From Orobanche coerulescens (lineage: Eukaryota > Streptophyta > Magnoliopsida > Lamiales > Orobanchaceae), in assembly GCA_033398695.1 (NCBI GenBank), contig CM065802.1:136448096-136512095 (forward strand): DNA of 64,000 nt. The letters run 5' to 3'. Position 1 is the first letter of the stretch, and each line of letters begins with the position of its first letter. Of the stretch, positions 35,114-44,637 are shown in pieces. The translations under genes and the position numbers were made by a program. The notes under the pieces are model-generated. The model searched no databases, was not told the DNA's origin, and saw only the letters and a program-made list of their open reading frames with translations.

Positions 35114-37000
35114 TGTTGGGATTCCGGATACAATATCGAATACGCAGTGGAATAATAATAATAATAAAGAATCCCAAATAGGATCGATCAAGTAATGTAT
35201 ATACGAAAAAATAAATCAACGAAGATAAAAGGATTAAGGTCCCATACCCTTGAAGCCTTTGATAATATATTCATAAGTTGATGATGTTGACGAACCCGAG
35301 AACGAGCACGAAATCCCTTCGTCCCAAACACCGAAAGCACGATGTCTCTACTTCACGCGCATCGGAACTTGACCGGAAAAATCTATAGCAATCCGTTCTT
35401 GAAGGAACACGGCTAGGAATTACTATAGGAATTTATCACTCTATTTTTCTTATTTTGTATCACCTCAAAGATGAATAAAAATGAAGAAGAAGAATTCTCT
35501 CCCTCTCCGAAAACCCTCTCGGTCGAAGTGTTAGTGTAGTGGTGTGTTGTGGTGACTTTTAAGATGATTAATATATCTATATAAAATCAACATGATATGA
35601 TATATCATTAATAAAATCATCACATGATACCATCAAATGGAATCATGAATAAAGTCTTTCATTACCGACAAATAAAATACATGACAAAGCCATGTGAGAG
35701 GGGAGGTGGGAGGCTACTTGGAAATTTCTAGCAAAGGAGCCGAGTCACTCGGCTCGTGTATCGGGCGTTTGTCAAATGACTCCGTTAAATACACTCCGTT
35801 TAATGTCCAATGTATTTTATATAAATTAATTAATCTAATTAATTAGTTATATCAAATAAAAATATATTTCTCTCAGAAATATAATTTTCTGAATTTAAAT
35901 TAATTACGTAGTAACTTAATTTCTATTCATAAGGCCGCTGGTTAATTTATCCAATAAATCATAATTAGATATTCAATATCTAATATTAATAGAGAGATGA
36001 TAAATTCATATTTATCCGTCAATGATCTTGATGCGCGACTCTGTAGGTCCGTCTCAACCGGCATTGGGAGGAACCAATGAGTGCGGGCAGCACTTAGCCA
36101 GTCTAGCGGGGCACACTATAAACCTCGACTGAAAACGAATGAAGGGATCATTCCAGAACCATTATGTCATGAATACCATATACGTGTAGACCCTTCATCA
36201 GATGTCCCGGTCAAGTCTTTGGGTCACGATAAAGTCAAACCCTACTGTTGACTAGACACTATACATGTATTAATGCAAATCAAGACCGACTGATTAATAG
36301 TGTATCCAATACGACTAGATCAGAATGCTTTGGCCAAAGACTTATGATCTTATTTGCCATTAACCGTATAGGACATTCGCCTGCTCACTTAACAGGAGAT
36401 AGAATCTTTTCTTGGCATACAGTAAAGAATGTTACCTTCCCGTATAGTCCGCACTTCGAGGTTGACTTAGCAATTAAGCAAATTAGTCTAACTACTCTAA
36501 TGACAAACTACACATCACAGGCACATCTCCTACTGAACCCTCAAGTCAAAGGTCCACGTATACTATCAAAACCTTTCGATTCGTCATCAACTCTCCGAAA
36601 GTGAATACCCTGTGACTCAAACAAGTATGAGTCATGTTCTAGTATAGTGGTCCCACCAATATACTTATGACTTTGCTATCAAGACATGCACATGTCCTAG
36701 AATCAGTTATACAAGTCTTACTCAAAACTTAATGCCCATTTAAGTTTATCGACTTGTGAACGGTTTACGTAAATAAACTTTAAACACTTCCAGTGCATTT
36801 TCTCTTATCCGATAACGAGAATGGAAAGTTCGATTTATTTACATGGACTTCACTTCAATGTTTACCAAATCAAGAATGCATTTGAAATACAATAAACATT
36901 GAATGAATCATATTGCCTTTTATTAATAATTCCATAATTACAAGTACAATGCCTCTACTCTCTCATCCCCTGAGTGGCATTCGAGGGCATATTCCTAACA
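35114..37000 (-). repeat. 5' LTR of C
   Basis: It is the second copy of 29749-31627 with the same terminal sequences, followed directly by the right CATGC TSD. The plus-strand ORF at 36248-36604 is present only in decayed form in the other LTR copies and is not credible as a gene. Confidence 0.93.
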
Positions 37001-37005
37001 CATGC
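37001..37005 (+). other. Right TSD of C (CATGC)
   Basis: It is an exact copy of 29744-29748. Confidence 0.95.
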
Positions 37006-37752
37006 GACATGGAATTCATCTCACCAAGAAAATGTGTCCTCAAAGTGAGGAAGCAAAAGAGAGATGAGAAAGGTATCCTATGCCTCGGCAGTGGGTAGCC
37101 TCATCTACGTTATGTTGTGCACAAGACCGGACTTAGCCTACGCTGTAAGTGTCGTAAGTCAAGCAAACCTGGGAAGGGAACAGTGGACTGCCGTCAAGAA
37201 CATTCTTAAGTACTTAAGAAGAACTAGAGATATGGTTCTTACTTACGGTGGTGGAGAACTGAAGGTGGTTGGATTCACCAATTTTGATTTTCAAGTAGAC
37301 AAGGACGACTCTAAGTGGACATCTGAGTATTTGTTTACTCTCAATGGAGGAGCAGTATCTTGGAGAAGCTACAAGCAAAGCGCTACTGTAGATTCCACCT
37401 GCTAAGCAGAGTACCAAGCTACCTCAGAGGCTAGCAAGAAAGCATTTTGGATGCAGAAGTTTGTGCAAGAATTTCAGTGGTGCCTAATGCGGAGCTGCCT
37501 ATATCACTATTCTGTGATAATAATGGAGCTGTCACCCAAGCCAAGGAGCCAAGGGCTCACCACAACACCAAGAATATAGAGATAAAGTATCACATCGTTC
37601 GCGAGATGGTTGAAAAAGGATATGTTTCGTTGCAAATAGTAAACTCAGAAGACAATATCTCTGACCCACTCACTAAGTCGTTATCTCAGGCTGTCTTGGA
37701 AAGACATCTGAAAACATGGGTATTGGATACCATGATGTGTGGCATTGAGTGC
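37006..37752 (+). pseudogene. D reverse transcriptase end and RNase H (after C)
   Basis: D's frame resumes with the RT C-terminus (SYASAVGSLIYVMLCTRPDLAYAVSVVSQ), then RNase H (VKNILKYLRRTRDMVLTYGG, TNFDFQVDKDDSK). The first RNase H Asp motif reads TNFDF where C reads TDSDF. TAA at 37403-37405 and a frameshift near 37475 break it. The end (ELPISLFCDNNGAVTQAKE, HHNTKNIEIKYHIVREM, DPLTKSLSQAV) is in another frame. That frame happens to stay open into the LTR to 37902, which has no meaning. Confidence 0.92.
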
Positions 37753-37763
37753 AAGTGGGAGAT
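37753..37763 (+). other. Polypurine tract of D
   Basis: AAGTGGGAGAT directly precedes the TG of D's 3' LTR. Confidence 0.85.
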
Positions 37764-39633
37764 TGTTAGGAATATGCCCTCGAATGCCACTCATGGGATG
37801 AGAGAGAAGGGGCATTGTACTTGTAATTATGGAATAATTAATAAAAGGCAATATGATTCATTCATTGTTTATTGTATTTCAAATGCATTCTTGATTTGGT
37901 AAATATTGAAGTGAAGTCTATGTAAATAAGAGCAAACATTCCACTCTTATTATCGGATAAGAGAAAATGCACTGGAAGTGTTTAAAGCTTATTTACGTAA
38001 ATCGTTCGCCAGTCGATAAACTTAATTGGGCATTAAGTTTTGAGTAACACTTGTATAATTGATGCTAGGGCATGTGCATCTCTTGATAGCATAGTTATAA
38101 GTATATTGGTGAGACCAGTGTACTCGAACATGACTCATACTTGATTCAGTCACACGGTATTCACTCTTGGAGGGTCGATGACGAATCGAAAGGTTGTGAT
38201 AGTATACGTGGACCTTTGACTTGAGGGTTCAGTAAGAGATGTGCTTGTGACGTTTAGTTTGTCATTATAGTAGTTAGACTCATTTGCTTAATCGCTGGGT
38301 CAACCTCGAAGTCCGAACTATACGGGCAGGTAGCAGTCTTTACTGTACGCCAAGAAAGGATTTTATATCTTGTTAGTGACCAGGTGAATGTCTTATACGG
38401 TTAATGGCAAATAATATCATATGTCTTTGGCCAAAGCATTCTGATCTAGTCGTATTGGATACACTAGTAATCAGTCGGTCTTAATTTTCATTAATACATG
38501 TATAGTGTCTAGTCAATAGTAGGGTTTGACTTTACCGTGACCCAAAGATTTGACTGGGACATCTGATGAAGGGTCTATACGTATATGGTATTCACGACAT
38601 AATGGTTCTCGAATGATCCCTTCATTCGTTCTCAGTCGGGGTTTATAGTGCAGCCCGCTAGGCTGGCTAAGTGCTATCCGGACTCATTGGTTCCTCCCAA
38701 TGACGGCTTAGACGGACCTACAGAGTCGCGCATCAGGATCGTTGATGGATAAATGTGAATTTATTATCTCTCTAATAATATTAGATATTGGATATCTAAT
38801 TATGATTTATAGGATAAATCAAATAGCAGCCTTATGAATTGAAATTAAGTTACTGGGTAATTAATTTAATTCATAAATTATATTTCTTATAGAAATATAT
38901 TTGTATTTGATATAATTATTTAATTTGATTAATTAATTAGTATAAATACATTGGTGATCAAACGGAGTGTATTTAATGGAGTCATTTGACGAACGTCTGG
39001 TATACGAGCCAAGTGACTCGGCCCGTTTCCTAGCACCTTCCTAATAGCCGCCCCCTCCCCTCCCTTTTGTCTTGGTGATTTTTCTTTGTTGTTTTGTGAT
39101 AAAAAATCCCACCATGATATGTCAACACTTTGTGTCAAAATATTTTGTTGTGGTGGGATCACAATATCACATTATATATCGAAAGAAAACAACACCATCA
39201 CCACCATCATTTTTGAGGCCTCGGCCGAGAGCTAAAGAGAGAGGGAGAGAGAAAATTTTTCTTCCAAGTTCTTCATCATCTTTGAGGTGAAAAGAAATGA
39301 GAAAAAAAAATAAGAGAGAAAAAATTCCTACGAGTTTCCCTAGTCGTGTTCTTGATAGAGCGGAGTCTCGTTGGTTTTCCGGTCAAGTTACGACGCGTGT
39401 GAAGTAGAGACATCGTATTTTTGGTGTTTGAGGTAAAGAAATTTCGTGCTCGTGCTCGGGTTCGTGATCATCATCATATTGTGAAGATATTATCAAAGGC
39501 ATGGGACTTTGATCCTTTTTCTTTGTCAATTTATTTTTCATATATACGTTACTTGATCGATCCTGTTTGGGATTCTTTATATTGAGTTTTATTATTCCGC
39601 TGCGTACTCATTTTTGTATCCAGAATCCCAACA
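37764..39633 (+). repeat. 3' LTR of D (about 1.87 kb)
   Basis: It starts TGTTAGGAATATGCCC and ends CAGAATCCCAACA. It is the plus-strand counterpart of both C LTRs and of F's LTR. A TATAAATA box occurs near 38940. The following bases AATAC (39634-39638) should be the TSD; the left copy is off-window. Confidence 0.93.
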
Positions 39634-39672
39634 AATACTGGTCTCTTGACTGTCTCGGGGAATCTCAGCCAT
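39634..39672 (-). pseudogene. J gag-like start, 13 codons
   Basis: The minus-strand ATG at 39672 starts MAEIPRDSQETSI and is cut by D. Its position shortly after the primer region is typical for a gag start. It is too short to identify further. Confidence 0.4.
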
Positions 39673-39956
39673 GATACGTAGTTATCCGAAAGAAGTTATT
39701 TGACGTTTTCCCGACAACGGAACCAAACTGATGCTGCCAAAAACGTATCGGATCAGCTTTTATCGAAACAGTTCGGATAATTCCGGCGAGCAAACTTCCT
39801 GATCGGACCTACACACAAGAAAATATGTGAACTGAGCCGGGGCTTCACTGGCGAAGGCCCTCCAGTATGAGAGTAAGTATGGTGAATATAAGGTAAGATT
39901 AATTGACTATGTTGAGAGTCAAGAATTCTGTGTACCAATATAGGTGTAAGGACACC

Positions 39957-39964
39957 TATTTATA
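39957..39964 (-). promoter_or_regulatory. J LTR TATA box with overlapping hairpin
   Basis: TATAAATA on the minus strand. A perfect 8-bp inverted repeat (ATAGGTGT/ACACCTAT, 39940-39947 and 39952-39959, 4-base loop) overlaps it. Confidence 0.55.
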
Positions 39965-40816
39965 CAGATATGAACGTTGCAACCCTAACTTGCAGATAAA
40001 GTCATCGAGTCCGTGTTGGTATTGGACTTCATATATATGGGAAGTAGAATCCTGATAAGGATTGTGTATGTAGTTTTCTTGTGAAAAAGAGTCCTTGTTA
40101 AGTAAGGATATCTTTATTTGTCTCTATCATGGATTTCACCAGGTTCCGTACCGTGCTACAAGGATAGGACCTTCATATATTTACGAGTGTAGATTTACGG
40201 GTATCGACTTATTCTATTGTTGGTGTAATATTGGTCGGTATCGCCGTTTGGAGATAGAGTTATAAAACTCTTTCGCATTGCGGAAGCGATTTAAATAAAG
40301 GTGCGGAAAATAAATCGACACAGGATTTATAGAGGTTCGGCCAAACCTGCCTACGTCCTCTCTCGGTATCTTTTTCTATAGGCTAAAGATAAACCTATGC
40401 ACATCTCTTCTATCGGTCGAGGGATAACCGTTACAAAACTCGTCTTCTATCGGTCCGAGTATGTAATACCCAGATTTTCAGTATAAATTTTCCGGTTATT
40501 TTATCTGAGGTATATTGTATAGCTTGGTGTCTATACAGTATGGATAAAATAAATTGAGGACCGAAACAGTTATACTGGTGTAATTGACGTTTTGATTGAC
40601 AGGTATCTTGAGGATTTGTTATATCAGGTTGAACTGATTTGGATATCAGGTATATCGTATGATAATATTTTTGGGTTGAGTATATGTATTCAGTATGCCG
40701 TATGTTCGTATCCAGTATTTCGAGACGTCGGACAGGAACAGTTGGATTTTGGCTAAGTACAGAAGGCCATTACATACGTTAAGTTTATGGGCTAACGTAC
40801 GCTAAGTTGGTACATT

Positions 40817-41032
40817 TTACGTACGTTATGCGTAAGGTATTACCTACGTAACAAGAGGAATCGGACAGTTGGGCCCGGTGTCGGCAGCTTTCGGCGCGGA
40901 TGTGGACAGGTGAGTCAACGGATGGAGTTGCGCACGTTATACAGAGTGTATTACGTACGTAATACGAGTATAATACTGTAGCAAGTCAACGTACGTATTA
41001 CGTACGCAACGGAATAAGTGTTACGTACGTTA
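40817..41032 (+). repeat. RCGTRCGY palindrome array in LTR I, left part
   Basis: TTACGTACGTTA or close variants occur at 40817, 40951 (TTACGTACGTAA, a perfect palindrome), 40988 and 41021, plus imperfect forms around them. Confidence 0.85.
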
Positions 41033-42071
41033 CGGGGTGGCTGGTCGAGTCGTGGCCGATAGGACCTGTAGTGGCCGAGCATGGTCGGCAGTGACTCGCT
41101 GGGATGGCCGATCGCGGTCGGCAGTGACTCGCTGGGGGCTGTAACATCCCCAGATCGAACCGGGAATATTACACGCCGCAGACCCTCTCCGCGAGGATCC
41201 ACCAGGCTAGACATCTAAGCAACACATTACATTACATACCGACGAATCAAAATAACGAACCAATACACCGATTTGGTCTTTCGACACTGACTTACAAATA
41301 AAAATACATAAATTCATCCAGAATCATACCCACGCAAGGGTAAAATACTTGCAACAACGAACAATAGGACAGCGGAAAAGACAATACGATGGACTCCAAC
41401 TAACTGAACCCAAAACTGGCCTTCGTGTGATTAGTATCATTCGTCTTTCATCATCCCTCGTGCCGATCCTGTGTCTTGCTCCCGAAAACCTGCATGTACC
41501 TGGACACAATACAGATATCCACCCCCCGATTACTCGGGGGTTAGCAAAACTCCACTGTTTCGCTAGTGCAAGTATAAAGTGCAAATACGAGCGATACACA
41601 ACACATTCCGAGAATACAACGAAAGACTTCCCGAGGTATATTTAGTTAAAAATAGTTCAAGTCTTGAAAGTAGAAACGAAGTAAGTAAGCACTTTGAAAA
41701 CATTTCCAAATCTCGGGAGTTTTAAAAACATTAGAAATTGAAAAGTTCTTAAATTCCTCGAAAATCATTTAGGGTCACAGCCCCAAAGTTCTTTTTCCAA
41801 AATGCAAATCCGTTAACAAAACGCGGGGTCCACGACCCTACCATTACGGTCACAAAACACAGGGTCCACGACCCGATCATCCACTTCAATTCACTTACAA
41901 GGACACATTACACATAACACATTATTCATATGCCATTCTAGCCAAGCACCAAGACATGATACATAATGTATCTCGACCCCGAGCGCAAAGCATTGTGATG
42001 CTCCGGACATATCACAATTAATCAACAAAACATCAACATCAATATCACAGCAACCACACTTGGTAACCCGT

Positions 42072-42286
42072 GGTCGTACCCATTAGTATCGGCCCCCAGA
42101 GGCCCCGTCGGACCCTCCCCAGGTGGGAAACCACTTCCGCGGCCGTACCCATTAGTATCGGCCCCCAGAGGTCCCGTCGAACCGTCCCCAGGTGGAAGAA
42201 CATCAACACACGCACCCAAGTCCACTTCCGTGGCCGTACCCATTAGTATTAGCCCCCAGAGGCCACATGCCATCCCCAGGTGGAAG
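42072..42286 (-). repeat. Three tandem repeats in LTR K
   Basis: Three units share CGTACCCATTAGTAT, GCCCCCAGAGG and CCCCAGGTGG in that order. Unit spacing is unequal, about 70 and 90 bp. Confidence 0.85.
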
Positions 42287-43480
42287 AGTAACAACTCACA
42301 GATTAAAAAACCACGACTCTCAAAGGTCAAACACACAAAATATATATAGTCGAGGTACCTTGCTAGAATGGCCAAATTATCCAACACGTACTCACGACCC
42401 AGAACTATATCAATTCACAAGGGAGCACAAGATCTCAACAGCACCGAACGACACAACCAATATCACAAAAACTCAATAATATTCATCCATAACCACGGGA
42501 CTCCAAGCACATAATTTGACAAGAGAATTACACTTTACATTTACCGACGCCATAATCATACATAATGACATGACACGAAAGTAAGGTGATCCTATACTCG
42601 AAACTAGCACACATAATCAACTAAGCATATTAATTCCCGACCCACACGGGTCACCTTTACGAAAACCATGATGGTAAATATACCGATTCTTTTGAAAAAT
42701 GATTATAAATATTTACTTGGCACATATCGACATTTAGCAACCATTATATCCACAAAACACGTAATGTATGGGCAAGATACTTGCCTCGAATAAGAACAAC
42801 GCGGAGAATCGACCGAAGTAGGTTGGCCCGAACCGACTCCACCGAACGCCAACTCACGTTCATAAACTACGAAGGACAATAATAACAATGAAATGAATTC
42901 CATAACACGACTCAAAGCCGTTGAATTCAAAGAACGAATGACGAAAGTTCAAGGATTTCCCCCAAAACAGCCAAGAACACGATTCGTTCCGTCAAATCGC
43001 GAAAACGAAATTCCAAGTTGAAATATGGATATACAATCCATAGAATATGTTTAACAACATCATTTAACCATAATCGATCCATCGAAAACGGATGAAAAAC
43101 GAGATCGGGGACAAATCCCCCGAAAAGTCAATTCAAAGGAAATCAAGAAATATACTTCGATTCGACGAAGAACAATGGATTAAATGATGTTAAACACGAG
43201 AATACTACCAAGATTAATCATACCCATTATGAATTAATCAACAACACGGAACGAATCGGACGAAAATGCAAAAACCCCCAAATTCACGAAATTAGGGTTC
43301 TAAGGAAGATTACCTTGATTCGCTGGATCAAAGGATGATAACGGATGATTGATTGATGTTATGAACTCAAGAACTTCATGGATTTGTTGTTAAACAACAT
43401 GGCTTCGTCACCCATGAATCGCCAGCCGCGGACGGAGAAGGAAGGAAATGAAAAACGAAGGGAAAAGTGGCTCGTCTGTC

Positions 43481-43490
43481 ATATATATAC
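43481..43490 (-). promoter_or_regulatory. Candidate TATA box of LTR K
   Basis: GTATATATAT on the minus strand, just downstream (in that direction) of the GCGTGCGC array. Confidence 0.45.
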
Positions 43491-43501
43491 TGGGCCGGAA
43501 C

Positions 43502-43880
43502 TAGCGTGCGCTAGCCTTCCCGGACTAGCGTGCGCTTATCGGCGATCTGGCCGAGCACTCTCGGCCATGGCCCGCATGACCCGGCACCACCAGTGCCGAC
43601 CATGACTCGTCCATGACTCCACTTGGCGTGCGCTACGGCCGGAAGCTGCGCGCTAGCAGCCCGGCCCAAAGAGCCACTGGACTAACTAACTTACCTGAGT
43701 AACGTCGCTAGTCGGCCGCGGCGTGCGCTACCCTGCCGGTTATCGTGCGCTACGACCAAGCGATGGCGTGCGCTACTGCCCGATCTGGCCGAGTCGAGAA
43801 CCTCGTAATCCCTCGCCCGGGCCCGATGGCGTCGCTACACTGCCGGTTAGCGCGCGCAGCCTTGGCGATGGCGTGCGCTA
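43502..43880 (-). repeat. GCGTGCGCTA motif array in LTR K
   Basis: TAGCGTGCGCTA at 43502 and related copies near 43526, 43625, 43720, 43744, 43764 and 43870 are interspersed with GGCCG/CCGGT motifs. The core GCGTGCGC is the RCGTRCGY pattern of LTRs I and G. Confidence 0.8.
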
Positions 43881-44441
43881 CGCCGGTTCTGCGCACTGTC
43901 CGGCCGGTGCCGCATCGTCGGCGATGCAGACCACCAGGGCTCGACGACCCGATTTCCGAAAACGTACGGAACGAACACGACGAAAAGTTCGCGGACAACA
44001 TCAACGGCCCGAAATGAAAACATAATACCATAATTAGTCATACGCGACCAAGAAACGGCTCGAGACAACAATTACATATACGGATACCCGTAACTTTCAA
44101 GAAATTACAAAATGGCCCAAATCGCCCGGAAATCACGATACGTGATCGAATAACCAAACCGAAGTTCACAACACGTCTAACAAAGTTAAACAGACTTACG
44201 GGAAACTCGAAACAGCAGTTTCGAACGAGATTCGCAAGAACCGAACTCAAGTGCGAAAAAGTCGTTAAAAAGCACGGAACTCAACAAAACGACTCCGAAA
44301 CGAACCCGGATGTCAAAAAGTGTAGAATTAATCATTCTCGGAATGATGAAACGGTCATGAGCGAGTCGTCAAAACGGACTTCGGCCGAAAAAAGAAATTT
44401 ACCGGAAATCGAAAATTGCGGATATTACAAGTACTGGCCGA

Positions 44442-44572
44442 TAACGTACGTAAGGCTGTGGCCGGTTACGGCCATAAGGGCCCGTTACGTACATAAGCAG
44501 GTGCCGGTTATGGCCGTAAGGGTGTCGGCCAAAATGGATAGGAGGGCAGGCCACGGCCGGTTACGTACGTAA
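44442..44572 (+). repeat. RCGTRCGY palindrome array in LTR I, right part
   Basis: TAACGTACGTAA at 44442, TTACGTACATAA at 44485 and TTACGTACGTAA at 44561 alternate with GGCCGGTTACGGCCGTAAGG blocks. The array ends about 45 bp before the TATA box. Confidence 0.85.
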
Positions 44573-44606
44573 GCCACGGCCGGTTACGGCCGTAAGGTAC
44601 CGACAG

Positions 44607-44637
44607 GACTCGGTCTATATAAGGCCTGGACCGAGTC
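44607..44637 (+). promoter_or_regulatory. TATA box of LTR I in the loop of a 9-bp inverted repeat
   Basis: GACTCGGTC (44607-44615) and GACCGAGTC (44629-44637) are perfect inverted repeats. The 13 bases between them contain TATATAAGG. Confidence 0.7.

Larger units (their letters stand above)
29749..37000 (-). mobile_element. C: antisense, internally deleted copy of the D copia family, inserted in D
   Basis: Two 1.88-kb LTRs (29749-31627 and 35114-37000), inverted relative to D's LTR, enclose 3.5 kb with a minus-strand gag, protease and RNase H. Integrase and RT are missing. The CATGC TSD proves insertion as a unit. By eye the LTRs differ at about 6 percent over the first 200 bp, so C is clearly older than gypsy-2. 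Without integrase or RT it must have moved in trans, unless the deletion came after insertion. Confidence 0.93.
25580..39633 (+). mobile_element. D: Ty1/copia element (TNT/BARE-like family shared with C and F), 5' part off-window, interrupted by C
   Basis: Leader, gag, protease, part of integrase, RT, RNase H, polypurine tract and a 1.87-kb 3' LTR are read in the plus direction, with C (29749-37000 plus one TSD copy) inserted into RT. The 5' LTR is missing because E is inserted in the leader, so it lies left of the window. D itself ends at CCCAACA 39633, and the next bases are the gag start of element J. Integrase lacks its N-terminal part through a deletion, and several stops are present. 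Confidence 0.9.
39634..40217 (-). mobile_element. J: fragment of a Tat/Athila-like gypsy (5' LTR part, primer region, gag start)
   Basis: On the minus strand a TATA box is followed by roughly 200 bases of R/U5-like sequence. Next comes TTTGGTTCCGTTGTCGGGAA (39710-39730), which resembles the TTTGGCGCCGT-type primer region of Tat/Athila elements. An ATG at 39672 opens a frame. Copia D interrupts this frame after 13 codons, and Sirevirus G interrupts the LTR at 40217. J is the outermost and oldest layer visible. Assignment rests on the leader pattern only, since no enzyme domain is in view. Confidence 0.5.
41140..44429 (-). mobile_element. K: gypsy solo LTR (about 3.3 kb) inside LTR I
   Basis: On the plus strand it runs from TGTAACATCCCC to GGATATTACA. 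On its own strand this is TGTAATATCC to GGGGATGTTACA, the same type of ends as I, H and gypsy-1. No coding domain is present. The flanks GGGGC and AGTAC do not match, so no TSD is visible. It contains tandem repeats, a GCGTGCGC array and a minus-strand TATA box. ORFs at 43378-44071 lie in GC-rich repeated sequence and are not genes. Confidence 0.72.

Noticed and set aside
36248..36604. 118-residue plus-strand ORF in the C LTR
   Set aside because: The corresponding sequence in the other C LTR, D's LTR and F's LTR is interrupted; it lies antisense in an LTR.
37753..37902. RNase H frame of D continuing into the LTR as a longer protein
   Set aside because: The open frame results from an upstream frameshift; other family members stop before the tract and the LTR part is non-coding.
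43723..44071. Arg/Pro-rich ORFs on both strands
   Set aside because: GC-rich, motif-repeated part of solo LTR K; codons overlap in five frames and no protein family fits.
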